Shown here one piece after another: positions 16,893 to 25,423 of a stretch of 64,000 nt of DNA; position 1 is the first letter of the stretch; each line of letters starts with the position of its first letter. Source of the DNA: Flavobacterium ajazii. GTDB lineage: Bacteria > Bacteroidota > Bacteroidia > Flavobacteriales > Flavobacteriaceae. The stretch covers positions 186,001 through 250,000 of the forward strand of contig NZ_JAAEHL010000001.1 in assembly GCF_010614725.1 (NCBI RefSeq), in the 5' to 3' direction. The notes below the pieces were generated by a model. That model ran no database searches and had not been told where the DNA came from. It saw only the letters and a list, made by a program, of their open reading frames with translations. The translations under genes and the position numbers were made by a program.

Positions 16893-16904
16893 GTAATCGA
16901 TTAC
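16893..16904. promoter_or_regulatory. LacI/GalR-type palindrome 2
   Basis: GTAATCGATTAC, perfect 12-bp palindrome with central CG, 36 bp (centre to centre) upstream of palindrome 1. No LacI gene is in the window, so a regulator would be encoded elsewhere. Confidence 0.5.
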
Positions 16905-17115
16905 GCAAACTTATGTAAAAAAAATGTACAAATTACATTTTATTTAAAATAAATATTAAAAAAATGATTATTACAAAAATATTTTTATTAAAAAAATGAA
17001 TTAGTTCAATAAATTAACTAAAATTTATAATTTATTTTTTAGTTAGCTGAAATCGGTTGAAAACGCAGTTTTGAAACAGAAAAGTATTGAATTGATAAAT
17101 AATTAAAGTGAATAA

Positions 17116-17144
17116 TTGATTTATTGTTTTTTGGTTTAATTTTG
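17116..17144 (+). promoter_or_regulatory. Promoter of the DUF1684 gene
   Basis: TTG at 17116-17118, 18-nt spacer, TAATTTTG at 17137-17144 (exact TAnnTTTG). The start codon follows at 17159. Confidence 0.7.
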
Positions 17145-17158
17145 CCAAAATTTTAGTA

Positions 17159-17758
17159 ATGAAGAATTTTTTTATTTTTATTGTGTCTTTAGTTTTTGCT
17201 TCGGGCTTCTGTCAAAAGAAATTCAGTCATTCGGATGCAGAAAAATTTCAGAAGAAGATTAATTCGGAATATGCTGATGCTAAGACAAGCCCTTTGGAGG
17301 AAAAAGATTTGAAGGTATTTAAATCATTGGAGTTTTATCCGGTAAACAGTAAGTATTTTGTAAATGCGAAGTTTGTTCAGGCAAAAAATGAAAAGGCATT
17401 CGACATGAAAACGTCTACAAGCAGAAGGCCTAAGTATATTAAATTCGGTACAGTATTTTTTACTTTAAATGGTGTGGCATTACAACTGAGTGTTTATCAG
17501 GATGTGGAACTTTTAAAAAAGGATGAGTATAAGGATTATCTGTTTTTACCTTTTTCAGATTTGACTTGTGGTAAAGGAAGTTATGCCGGAGGTAGATACA
17601 TTGATTTGAAAATTCCGAAAGGAAATACTATTTCAATAGATTTTAATCAGGCTTATAATCCATATTGTGCTTACAATTATAAGTATTCATGTCCAATTGT
17701 TCCTTCGGAAAATGATTTGAATGTAGAAATTAAAGCTGGGGTAAAAACTTTTCATTAA
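17159..17758 (+). CDS. Secreted DUF1684 protein
   Basis: A 199-residue protein with a Sec signal peptide (FFIFIVSLVFASGFCQ). The C-terminal half has the DUF1684 signatures: FLPFSDLTCGKGSYAGGRY, then IDFNQAYNPYCAYNYKYSCP with conserved Tyr, Asn, Pro and two Cys, and P-SENDLNVEIKAG. DUF1684 proteins are of unknown biochemical role; the paired Cys and conserved Asn/Tyr suggest a binding or catalytic site. Its stop codon shares a base with the ATG of the next gene (TAATG), so it is translationally coupled to the TatD-like hydrolase. Confidence 0.9.
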   Translation: MKNFFIFIVSLVFASGFCQKKFSHSDAEKFQKKINSEYADAKTSPLEEKDLKVFKSLEFYPVNSKYFVNAKFVQAKNEKAFDMKTSTSRRPKYIKFGTVFFTLNGVALQLSVYQDVELLKKDEYKDYLFLPFSDLTCGKGSYAGGRYIDLKIPKGNTISIDFNQAYNPYCAYNYKYSCPIVPSENDLNVEIKAGVKTFH

Positions 17759-18405
17759 TGGAATTTTTTAATCTTCATACACATCAGTTTACAAATAATC
17801 CCAATATTTTAGAATTGGTGAATCAATATCCGATGGAATTTGACGAGTCGATTCCATTTTATTCAATCGGAATACACCCCTGGCATATTAAGGAAAGTAA
17901 AATTGATTCAGAATTGCAGATTATTGAAGAAAAACTGAGTACAAAAAATTGTCTTGCAGTAGGAGAATGTGGTTTAGATAAACGAATTGAAATCCCATTA
18001 GAACAACAGGTTACTGTTTTTGAAAAACAATTGTTTTTAGCTGAAAAATATAAAAAACCTGTGATTATTCATTGTGTGGCAGCGTATCAGGAAGTGATTG
18101 CTGTTAAAAAGAAATTAAAGATTTCAGTTCCGATGATCATTCATGGATTTTCTAAAAATAGTCAGGTTGCCGGTCAGCTTATTAAGGAAGGATTTTACAT
18201 TTCGTTTGGGAAATATTTATTGCAAAATCCGGATTTAAAAACGGTTTTTCAACAAATTCCGAATAATCGTTTCTTTTTGGAAACAGATACAATTGAAGAG
18301 AATATAGAGCAGGTTTATAATTTAGCTTCTGAATATAAAAATTTAAAAATAAAAGAATTACAAAGTATAATTTCAAGTAATTATAGAAATGTGTTTGAGT
18401 TCTGA
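17758..18405 (+). CDS. TatD family metal-dependent hydrolase
   Basis: A 215-residue TIM-barrel metallohydrolase with the TatD set of motifs: N-terminal HTH (LHTHQF), SIGIHPWH, AVGECGLDKR with the metal-bridging Glu, VIIHCVAA, IIHGFSKN and LETDT. Family members are magnesium-dependent 3'-5' DNA exonucleases or related hydrolases in the cytosol. It is somewhat shorter than TatD itself (about 260) and belongs to the short Bacteroidota subgroup. It overlaps the DUF1684 stop codon by one base and is followed by tcdA after 89 nt. Confidence 0.9.
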   Translation: MEFFNLHTHQFTNNPNILELVNQYPMEFDESIPFYSIGIHPWHIKESKIDSELQIIEEKLSTKNCLAVGECGLDKRIEIPLEQQVTVFEKQLFLAEKYKKPVIIHCVAAYQEVIAVKKKLKISVPMIIHGFSKNSQVAGQLIKEGFYISFGKYLLQNPDLKTVFQQIPNNRFFLETDTIEENIEQVYNLASEYKNLKIKELQSIISSNYRNVFEF

Positions 18406-18494
18406 TTACATGGGATGTTTAGAAGTTTAAATGAAACATGAAATCTCAAACATGAAACGTGAAACAAATAAAATTAAAATAACAAAAGAAATAT

Positions 18495-19211
18495 ATGGCA
18501 GAGTGGACAGAAAGAGCCGAGCTTTTATTTACAAAAGAAGGATTAAATAACCTGCAAAACGCAAATGTTATGGTTGTAGGTTTAGGTGGAGTCGGATCAT
18601 TTGCAGCTGAGTTTTTGGCTAGGGCAGGAGTCGGAAATATGACTATCGTTGATGGTGATGTTGTTGATATTACCAATATAAACAGACAATTACCTGCTTT
18701 ACATTCGACTGTAGGAGAACCAAAAATTAAAATTGTAGGGGATCGTCTGATGGATATTAATCCTGAATTAAAGCTAACCCGAGTGCAGGAATTTTTATCT
18801 CCCGAACGTGCTTTTGAAATCGTTTCTCCAGAATTTGATTATGTTTTGGATTGTATTGATAGTGTTACTCCAAAGCTAAATTTAATTTTTGCTGCAAAAC
18901 GTAAAAAAGTAAAAATTATAAGCAGTATGGGAGCTGGCGGAAAAATGCTGGCTTCAAAAGTAAAAGTTGGAGACATTTCAAAAACCTGTTATTGCCCTTT
19001 TGCAAAAACAATTAGACGCCGATTAAAAGCAGAAAAAATTTATAAATTAAAAGTTATTTTTTCGCCTGAGATTCCCGATAAGAAGAGTTTACGAATGACC
19101 GACGGTAAGAATTTTAAAAAGTCATTTTACGGTACGAATAGTTATATCCCTGCTTTATTTGGCTTACATGCTGCTGAAACCGTAATTCGTCACTTACTTA
19201 AAAAAGAATAG
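18495..19211 (+). CDS. tcdA: tRNA threonylcarbamoyladenosine dehydratase
   Basis: ThiF/E1-like enzyme that cyclises t6A37 of tRNAs to ct6A using ATP. The 238-residue protein has the nucleotide loop VMVVGLGGVGSFAAEFLARAG, the ATP-contacting INRQLPALHSTVG with its Arg, the DCIDSVTPKL segment, and the CYCPFAKTIRRRLKAE segment typical of TcdA. The length matches the family (about 240-270). It is probably a single transcription unit; the gap before it holds only short degenerate ATGAAAC-type repeats that are common in these genomes. Confidence 0.94.
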   Translation: MAEWTERAELLFTKEGLNNLQNANVMVVGLGGVGSFAAEFLARAGVGNMTIVDGDVVDITNINRQLPALHSTVGEPKIKIVGDRLMDINPELKLTRVQEFLSPERAFEIVSPEFDYVLDCIDSVTPKLNLIFAAKRKKVKIISSMGAGGKMLASKVKVGDISKTCYCPFAKTIRRRLKAEKIYKLKVIFSPEIPDKKSLRMTDGKNFKKSFYGTNSYIPALFGLHAAETVIRHLLKKE

Positions 19212-19298
19212 GTTTATAGCTCATGCTAAGTTTTAAGTAACTAAATCAGGGATGAAAACTTAGAATCTGAGGAGCTCAGCCTTTATTAATTAAAAAAA

Positions 19299-19961
19299 AT
19301 GATTAAAACAGTAATTTTTGATATGGACGGCGTAATTGTCGATACAGAACCCGTTCATCGTTATGCTTATTATAAACAATTTTCAGAATTAAATATTGAT
19401 GTTTCCGAAGAAATGTACACTTCATTTACCGGATTTTCAACGCGAAATACTTTTCAGACTTTAAAGGAATTTTTTCCAGCAATTGAATCTGGTGTTGAAG
19501 AATTGATTCAAAGAAAGAGAAGTATTTTTAATGATGCTTTTGATACCAAAGAGGATTTATATTTATTGGAAGGAGTCGAGGATTTAATTAAAGATCTGCA
19601 TGCAAACGGAATTCAGTTAATTTTAGCTTCGTCAGCTTCAAAAGTGACAATTGAACGTGTTTTTACCCGATTTAATCTTCATCAGTATTTTTCTGCAATT
19701 GTAAGTGGAGAGGATTTTCCGCAATCAAAACCAAATCCTGCAATTTTTGAGCATGCAGCTTCGTTGTCAATTGCTCCGAAAGAAAATTGTATTATAATTG
19801 AGGACAGTACAAATGGTGTCAAAGCAGCCAAAGGCGCCGGGATTTTTTGTGTTGGTTACAGAAGCCAAAATTCTGAAGGACAGGATTTATCAGAGGCCAG
19901 TTTGGTGATTAATCATTTCAACGAATTAAATGCTTTAAGTATATCACAGTTAAGTGTTTGA
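19299..19961 (+). CDS. HAD-superfamily sugar-phosphatase / beta-phosphoglucomutase-like protein
   Basis: A 220-residue HAD subclass IA enzyme with motif I FDMDGVIVDTEP (nucleophile Asp8, acid Asp10), a helical cap, motif II SSA in LASSASKVT, the motif III Lys in FPQSKPNP, and motif IV EDSTNGVKAAKGAG. These features fit phosphatases and beta-phosphoglucomutases of the DUF1-like group; I cannot tell phosphatase from mutase activity. It acts in the cytosol. An 87-nt gap with a small CTGAG-GAG-CTCAG hairpin separates it from tcdA. Confidence 0.88.
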   Translation: MIKTVIFDMDGVIVDTEPVHRYAYYKQFSELNIDVSEEMYTSFTGFSTRNTFQTLKEFFPAIESGVEELIQRKRSIFNDAFDTKEDLYLLEGVEDLIKDLHANGIQLILASSASKVTIERVFTRFNLHQYFSAIVSGEDFPQSKPNPAIFEHAASLSIAPKENCIIIEDSTNGVKAAKGAGIFCVGYRSQNSEGQDLSEASLVINHFNELNALSISQLSV

Positions 19962-20035
19962 ATTAAGTAAAATTTAACTTTTTCGCCTTTTTTGAATTTG
20001 TAAATTTGAAAAAAAAACAAAACAGACTTTAAAAA

Positions 20036-20878
20036 ATGAAGAAACTACTAATTGCATTAGCCATTATTTTGGCTCCTTTTGCCTCAGAAGCACAAATAAA
20101 AACACCGCAGGCGAGTCCAAAAGGATATATTAAACAAACTGTCGGGCTTACTGACGTTGAAGTAACTTATTCAAGACCAAGTGCAAGAGGAAGGGCAGTA
20201 TTTGGAAATTTAGTTCCGTTTGGAAAGTTATGGAGAACAGGGGCTAATGAAAATACAATCATCAACTTTGGCGATGATGTAGTTATTGACGGAAAAACTT
20301 TAAAAAAGGGTAAATATTCCATTTATACCATTCCAAGAATAGAAAGCTGGGAAGTGATTTTTTATCTTTCGACAGATAATTGGGGATTACCTGAAAATTG
20401 GAGTGACGCTTATGTAGCTTTGAAAACAACTGTTAAAGAAGAAGCATTGACTATTCCGGTTGAAACATTTACGATTGGTATCAATAGTCTTGATCAGAAT
20501 TTTGGTCATTTAGAAATGGCATGGGAAAACTCTCGTGTAGCATTAAAATTTGAAGTTCCTACAGAAAAAATGGCAGCTGCGAGTATCAAGAAAACTTTAG
20601 CCGGACCAACATGGAATGATTATTATGCAGCATCCCAATATTTGTTTCAGTCAAATGGAGATTTGACAAACGCAAGGGATTATGTTGACCGTGCATGGGA
20701 AATGAGTCAGGATAAGCCATATTATTTATCAAGATTGAAATCGTTAATTCAGGCAAAACAAGGAGACAAAGCTGGTGCTATAGAAACTGCTAAAATTTCT
20801 TTGGCCGCTTCTGAAGCTGCGAATAATCAGGATTATGTAAAAATGAATAAAGACAGCATTTCAGAGTGGAGTAGATGA
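20036..20878 (+). CDS. Secreted DUF2911 protein
   Basis: A 280-residue protein with a signal peptide (LLIALAIILAPFASEAQ). Residues 25-190 match DUF2911: ASPKGYIKQTVGLTDVEVTY, RPSARGRAVFG, LVPFGKLWRTGANENT, KKGKYSIYTIP and FYLSTDNWG. The C-terminal 80 residues are helical and look like a short TPR-type segment (ARDYVDRAWEMSQDKPYYLSRL). DUF2911 proteins are frequent in Bacteroidota and have no established activity. The gene has its own terminator, and TAAATTTG at 20001-20008 is a possible -7 element. Confidence 0.92.
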   Translation: MKKLLIALAIILAPFASEAQIKTPQASPKGYIKQTVGLTDVEVTYSRPSARGRAVFGNLVPFGKLWRTGANENTIINFGDDVVIDGKTLKKGKYSIYTIPRIESWEVIFYLSTDNWGLPENWSDAYVALKTTVKEEALTIPVETFTIGINSLDQNFGHLEMAWENSRVALKFEVPTEKMAAASIKKTLAGPTWNDYYAASQYLFQSNGDLTNARDYVDRAWEMSQDKPYYLSRLKSLIQAKQGDKAGAIETAKISLAASEAANNQDYVKMNKDSISEWSR

Positions 20879-20903
20879 TTTGCTTCCAGATTTAAAAATA
20901 AAG

Positions 20904-20940
20904 AAACCCATTTTGAGACAATTTTCAAAATGGGTTTTTC
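20904..20940. terminator. Bidirectional terminator (DUF2911 / epimerase)
   Basis: AAACCCATTTTGA / TCAAAATGGGTTT perfect 13-bp stem, 8-nt loop, T-run after; lies between convergent genes. Confidence 0.92.
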
Positions 20941-20951
20941 TTATACTTGAT

Positions 20952-21803
20952 TTAAAGAATTTCGATATCAAATGAGGTTTCGAAAGTTTGATTTGCCTCA
21001 AGAATTAATATTCCTTCTTTTTTTAATAAATCCCCATATTTTTCAGTTGTATCAGAATAGCCATACCAGGGTTCTATACAAATAAAAGGAGCATTTTCTT
21101 TGGTCCAGATTCCTAAATTTGGAAAATTCTCAAAATCAACTTTTAGGTAAGGTTTTGTGTTTTCATAAATTGTTAGTGAATTTGATTTTATGGTTTTAAA
21201 AATCAATGCGTCCTTTTCGAATAATTTGTAATTTAACGGAACTATATTATTAGAAGCGGCTAAAATTTCAGTTGTATTTGAAATTAAACCATCTTCAAGG
21301 AGGTGATATTCCAGTTTTTCTTGCTTTTCAAATTGAATACTATAATTAGAAAAATCTCCTGGCAAAGCAAAAGCCGGGTGTGCACCTATAGAAAAGGGGA
21401 GCTTTTTTTCTTCTTTATTGATTATTTTGTAAGCGATGTTTAGTTTGTTTTCTTCAAGACTGTAAACAATCTGTAACTCAAATTTAAATGGATATTTTAT
21501 GAGAGTTTCTTCATTATATATCAAAGAAAATACAGCAGACGATGTTGTTTTTTCGATCAATTGAAATTCCATATCGCGTGCGAAACCGTGCCTTGGTAAA
21601 TGATAATCTTTTTGATTGAATGTATAAGTTTCATTTTTTAAACTTCCGACAATTGGAAAAAGAACAGGAGAGTGTTTTGGCCAATAATCTGGGTTGCCAT
21701 TCCACATGTATTCTATGTTTTGATTGTCAATCAGAGAGAATAATTCGGCTCCCGCATGTTTTATAGAAGCTTTTAGTTTTTTATTTGAGATTGTTGTGTT
21801 CAA
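20952..21803 (-). CDS. Aldose 1-epimerase family protein (LacX-like)
   Basis: A 283-residue beta-sandwich mutarotase-like protein. It starts with AGAELFSLIDNQNIEYMWNG, then LPRHGFARD with a conserved active-site His and FSIGAHPAFALPG with the second His, then a C-terminal CIEPWYGYSDT segment with a Glu positioned as general base. This arrangement is that of the LacX/YeaD-like side branch and not of GalM itself. It probably interconverts sugar anomers or binds hexose 6-phosphates in the cytosol. Single gene, divergent from the M1 peptidase gene. Confidence 0.9.
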   Translation of the reverse strand: MNTTISNKKLKASIKHAGAELFSLIDNQNIEYMWNGNPDYWPKHSPVLFPIVGSLKNETYTFNQKDYHLPRHGFARDMEFQLIEKTTSSAVFSLIYNEETLIKYPFKFELQIVYSLEENKLNIAYKIINKEEKKLPFSIGAHPAFALPGDFSNYSIQFEKQEKLEYHLLEDGLISNTTEILAASNNIVPLNYKLFEKDALIFKTIKSNSLTIYENTKPYLKVDFENFPNLGIWTKENAPFICIEPWYGYSDTTEKYGDLLKKEGILILEANQTFETSFDIEIL

Positions 21804-21990
21804 AATAATGAGAATTGATTTAAAATTGGATTTATAATAGTTGTAAATATATTTTTAAAATCTGTTTTTATCTTTTCAAATTAGCAAATTGTTGTTTTAA
21901 TAAAATTTAGCTAAAATTAAATTAAAGGTTTTGCTTTTCTCTGTAAATAGCTTTTTTTTTCATTAATTTGTTATACAAATAGGTATAAAT

Positions 21991-24258
21991 ATGAAAACAA
22001 ACTTCTCGAAAGCCTTATTAAGTATGGCTTTTTTTGTGGGATTTTCTTCGGTTTGGGCGCAGGAAGCACCAAAGGCTGTTGGGAATCCAGTTAATAAATA
22101 CAATTATCATGATGCTTTCGCACCGCATTTTTACACTAAAAACGGTACTCCAACCCGCTCAGCAAGTGGTCAGCCGGGTGTTGAATACTGGCAAAACAGG
22201 GCTGATTATCAAATTACAGCAAAATTAAATGCTACAACAAACGAAATTATTGGTACTGATATAATTACTTACACTAATAATAGTCCGGATAAATTGTCTT
22301 TTGTCTGGCTGAATTTAGATCAGAATTTATTCAAAAATGATTCAAGAGGAAATGCGGTTATACCTTTGACAGGAAGTCGTAACGGGGCTCAGGGACAGAT
22401 TTTTGACGGAGGAAATAAAATAAAATCAGTGAAAGTAATTTCAGGAGGGAAGAAAAGTACAGAAACTGATGTGAAATATGTAGTTACAGATACCAGAATG
22501 CAAATCTTTCTTCCGGAGGAACTAGGATCAAAAGGCGGATCAGTAAAAATTAAAATAGAGTTTTCATTTATAGCTCCGTTTGAAGGTTCAGATAGAATGG
22601 GAGTTTTGGAAACTAAAAATGGTAAAATTTTTACTATTGCTCAATGGTACCCGCGTATGTGTGTGTATGATGACGTAAGAGGTTGGAATACACCGCCATA
22701 TTTGGGAGCTTCTGAGTTTTATCTGGAATACGGTAATTTTGATGTAAAACTTACAGTTCCTGCAAATCATTATGTTGTTGGATCCGGAGAATTGTTAAAT
22801 GGTGCTGAAGTATTACCTGCAGAGCAATTTAAGAGATATAAAGAAGCTTCTCAAAGTGATAAAACGGTTATGATACGTTCTGAAGAAGAAGTTGCAGCGA
22901 CTGCAAATACTAATGCATCTGCTGAAAAAACCTGGCATTATCAAATTAAAAATGCACGTGATTTTTCGTGGGCTTCGTCACCGGCTTTTATTTTAGATGG
23001 AGCAAAAATTAATCTTCCAAGTGGTAAAAAAGCGTTGGCTTTGTCTGCTTACCCGGTAGAGAGTTCAGGAAGAGATGGATACGGACGCTCTACAGAATAT
23101 GTAAAAGCATCCATTGAACATTATTCTAAACAATGGTTTGAGTATCCTTATCCGGCTGCGACGAACGTTGCAGGAAACGAAGGCGGAATGGAATATCCGG
23201 GAATTGTTTTTTGTGGATGGAAATCAAAAGGCCAGGATTTATGGGGAGTGACAGATCATGAGTTTGGTCATATCTGGTTTCCGATGATTGTTGGTTCAAA
23301 CGAAAGACTATTCGGATGGATGGATGAAGGTTTTAACACTTTTATCAATTCATTGAGTACAGCAGCATTTAATAATGGTGAATACAAAGAAAAACCAACC
23401 GATTTGCATGAAGAAGCAGAATCATTCACCAGTCCGGATTTAGAAACGATAATGAGCTCTCCTGATAATATGAAGGAAGCTAATATTGGGACACTTTGTT
23501 ATTTTAAGCCAAGTGCGGGTCTTATTTTGTTAAGAGAGCAGGTTTTAGGTAAAGAACGTTTTGATATTGCCTTTAGGACTTATATTGAACGATGGGCTTA
23601 TAAACACCCAACTCCGGATGATTTTTTCAGATCTATGGAGAATGTTGCAGGTGAAGATTTAAGCTGGTTCTGGAGAAGCTGGTATGTAAACAACTGGCGT
23701 TTTGACCAGGGAATAAACTCTATTAAATATGTGAAAAATGATCCTGCAAAAGGGGTTATTATTAATGTTGAAAATTTTGACAAAATGCCAATGCCTATTG
23801 TTTTGGATATAAAGGGCAAAAGCGGAAAAGTTACAAGGGTTAATTTACCTGTAGAAATTTGGCAGCGCAATAACGACTGGTCTTTCAAGCATAATTCGAC
23901 AGAAGAAATAGAAAGTATTGTATTAGATCCTGATCATGTTTTCCCTGATTATAATGAGTCAAATAATATTTGGGCAGCTTCAAAAAGTAAAATCGAAAAA
24001 GATGTTATTCTTGATGGTTATTTAGGAGTTTATTCGACAAACAGAGCTCCTTTGAAAATTGAGTTTACTGAAAAAAACAGTACTTTAAATGTAGAAATTA
24101 CAGATTTTCCTAAGTTTACCGTGGAGCCTGTTGCTGGAGAAAAAGATACTTTTCAGTCTAACAGAGCGGGTTTGAAATTTAAATTTAACGAAACAAAAAC
24201 AGCTTTTGATATGACTGTTTTAGGAAATGGACAAGTAATTCCGTTTACCAAAAAATAA
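21991..24258 (+). CDS. Secreted M1 family aminopeptidase
   Basis: A 755-residue zinc aminopeptidase with a signal peptide ending SSVWAQ. The active site is HEFGH at residues 423-427 with the third ligand E446 exactly 18 residues later (GWMDEGFN), and the exopeptidase motif appears as GGMEYPG at about residue 404 instead of GAMEN. An N-terminal beta-domain precedes it and the C-terminal 150 residues are beta-rich. It should cleave N-terminal residues of peptides in the periplasm. Monocistronic, with a strong terminator behind it. Confidence 0.93.
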   Translation: MKTNFSKALLSMAFFVGFSSVWAQEAPKAVGNPVNKYNYHDAFAPHFYTKNGTPTRSASGQPGVEYWQNRADYQITAKLNATTNEIIGTDIITYTNNSPDKLSFVWLNLDQNLFKNDSRGNAVIPLTGSRNGAQGQIFDGGNKIKSVKVISGGKKSTETDVKYVVTDTRMQIFLPEELGSKGGSVKIKIEFSFIAPFEGSDRMGVLETKNGKIFTIAQWYPRMCVYDDVRGWNTPPYLGASEFYLEYGNFDVKLTVPANHYVVGSGELLNGAEVLPAEQFKRYKEASQSDKTVMIRSEEEVAATANTNASAEKTWHYQIKNARDFSWASSPAFILDGAKINLPSGKKALALSAYPVESSGRDGYGRSTEYVKASIEHYSKQWFEYPYPAATNVAGNEGGMEYPGIVFCGWKSKGQDLWGVTDHEFGHIWFPMIVGSNERLFGWMDEGFNTFINSLSTAAFNNGEYKEKPTDLHEEAESFTSPDLETIMSSPDNMKEANIGTLCYFKPSAGLILLREQVLGKERFDIAFRTYIERWAYKHPTPDDFFRSMENVAGEDLSWFWRSWYVNNWRFDQGINSIKYVKNDPAKGVIINVENFDKMPMPIVLDIKGKSGKVTRVNLPVEIWQRNNDWSFKHNSTEEIESIVLDPDHVFPDYNESNNIWAASKSKIEKDVILDGYLGVYSTNRAPLKIEFTEKNSTLNVEITDFPKFTVEPVAGEKDTFQSNRAGLKFKFNETKTAFDMTVLGNGQVIPFTKK

Positions 24259-24280
24259 AAACAAAACACGTAATTTGCTC

Positions 24281-24317
24281 AGCCCGATAGGTTTATGTAA
24301 TCTATCGGGCTTTTTTT
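24281..24317 (+). terminator. Terminator after the M1 peptidase gene
   Basis: AGCCCGATAG / CTATCGGGCT perfect 10-bp GC-rich stem followed by T7. Confidence 0.93.
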
Positions 24318-24365
24318 GTCCTAAAAAATAACATTGTATTAAAAAAACGTTAGAATTTTAAAAAT

Positions 24366-24398
24366 TTGTTTTCTAAATAAAAAAATAATGTACTTTTG
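24366..24398 (+). promoter_or_regulatory. Promoter of the arginine operon
   Basis: TTG at 24366-24368, 22-nt spacer, and TACTTTTG at 24391-24398 (exact TAnnTTTG). Transcription should begin near 24403-24406, about 315 nt upstream of the first enzyme gene, leaving a long leader. Confidence 0.75.
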
Positions 24399-24720
24399 CA
24401 CCATGAATAAAATAAGTTTACATATAACTTCTTTGTCACGGACAATTTCTCCTGGTACTTCTCCCGAAGTACGGATGCTATTAGCATAGTATTCAAGAGT
24501 TTTTCGTCGCGTATTTATTTATATTCATTTTTCATTTTGAAATCACATACATTGTCCATCGGACAGATATATACCCAAAGTATTTATTTTTATCAAAGTT
24601 TCCTTAATCAGATTTTCGATTTTAAAGGTAGTGCTTTTTTTGTATCTGTTATTAACTGGTTTTTTGGATTTCAAACCAAACAATACGTTTTAATATTTAA
24701 CTCTAACTTCAATTATTGAA
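24399..24720 (+). promoter_or_regulatory. Long 5' leader of the arginine operon (candidate attenuator)
   Basis: About 320 nt between a strong promoter and the GNAT gene with no enzyme gene. The first 90 nt hold a short reading frame and a perfect hairpin GTACTTC-TCCC-GAAGTAC (24455-24472), next to ATGCTATTAGCAT (24475-24487). Beyond 24490 it is A/T-rich; an open frame at 24537-24719 has poor composition and is not called. The layout fits transcriptional or translational attenuation, but I recognise no known riboswitch. Confidence 0.5.
24403..24489 (+). CDS. Candidate leader peptide of the arginine operon (28 codons)
   Basis: A 28-codon frame from ATG 24403 to TAG 24489, starting at about the predicted transcription start, so it would be translated leaderless or nearly so. 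The peptide begins MNKISLHITSLSR and contains ISPGTSPEVRMLLA. Both arginine codons are CGG, which is very rarely used in the AT-rich genes around it; the second lies just behind the hairpin. Rare arginine codons in a leader ahead of arginine genes suggest ribosome-mediated attenuation, by inference. Against it: only two Arg codons and no clear competing antiterminator. Confidence 0.4.
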   Translation: MNKISLHITSLSRTISPGTSPEVRMLLA

Positions 24721-25368
24721 ATGAAAATCTCTATTGTTGTTACTCAGGAAGAACACTTCAAATTTGCACAGGAAATCTGTGATACAATAGAATCGTCTGC
24801 TTTGTTAAGAGGTACGGGGATTGCTAAAAGAACTCCTGAATACATTCAGAAAAAAATGGCAAATGGTGATGCTATGATTGCTTTGGCTGATGGGAAATTT
24901 GCCGGTTTCTGTTATATCGAAAGCTGGCAGCACGGAAAATTCGTGGCACATTCGGGGTTAATTGTGCATCCTGATTACAGAAGTTTAGGTTTGGCAAAAA
25001 AGATAAAATCAAAAGTTTTTGATTATTCATTAAAAAGATATCCTGATGCCAAAATATTTGGAATTACAACCGGTTTGGCAGTTATGAAAATTAACTCTGA
25101 ATTAGGTTACAAACCAGTTCCTTTCTCAGAACTTACAACTGATCCAAGTTTTTGGGCGGGCTGTAAAACCTGTACTAATTTTCCAATTTTACAAAGTAAA
25201 GAAAACAAAATGTGTCTTTGCACAGGGATGTTATATGACCCTAAAGAAAAACAAAAAACACCGCCAAGACATCCTTTTAATGAGGCTGTTTTAAGCAGAC
25301 TTAAAAAAATTAAACAGGCTTTATTTCTTACTAAAATATTGTCATTTATTTTTTTATTCAAAATTTAA
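24721..25368 (+). CDS. GNAT N-acyltransferase, candidate first enzyme of arginine synthesis
   Basis: A 215-residue protein with a GNAT fold: motif A is VHPDYRSLGLAKKIKSKV (acyl-CoA pyrophosphate loop). It heads the arginine operon, where the glutamate N-acyltransferase (argA role) would be expected and no other argA or argJ is present, so I infer it N-acylates glutamate. The ArgF' residue discussed below suggests succinyl-CoA as donor. Unusual for a GNAT, the C-terminal third has a cysteine cluster (GCKTCTNFP, then MCLCTGM), possibly a metal site or redox switch. A basic hydrophobic tail ends the protein. argG follows after 55 nt. Confidence 0.82.
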   Translation: MKISIVVTQEEHFKFAQEICDTIESSALLRGTGIAKRTPEYIQKKMANGDAMIALADGKFAGFCYIESWQHGKFVAHSGLIVHPDYRSLGLAKKIKSKVFDYSLKRYPDAKIFGITTGLAVMKINSELGYKPVPFSELTTDPSFWAGCKTCTNFPILQSKENKMCLCTGMLYDPKEKQKTPPRHPFNEAVLSRLKKIKQALFLTKILSFIFLFKI

Positions 25369-25423
25369 ATTAGAAAAAATCTCAAACTGCTATATACGAA
25401 AGTATTAGCCAAAATTATAAAAA

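Larger units (their letters stand above)
16813..17158. other. Divergent intergenic region (lyase / DUF1684 gene)
   Basis: 346 nt without a gene. It contains two CG-centred palindromes near the lyase gene and a promoter for the DUF1684 gene (all listed). The rest, about 16906-17115, is A/T-rich with no structure that I can see. Confidence 0.75.

Noticed and set aside
24537..24719. 60-codon open frame in the arg leader
   Set aside because: Composition (many Phe, Tyr, Gln, Ser from A/T-rich DNA) and direct abutment to the GNAT start look like chance; no family features.
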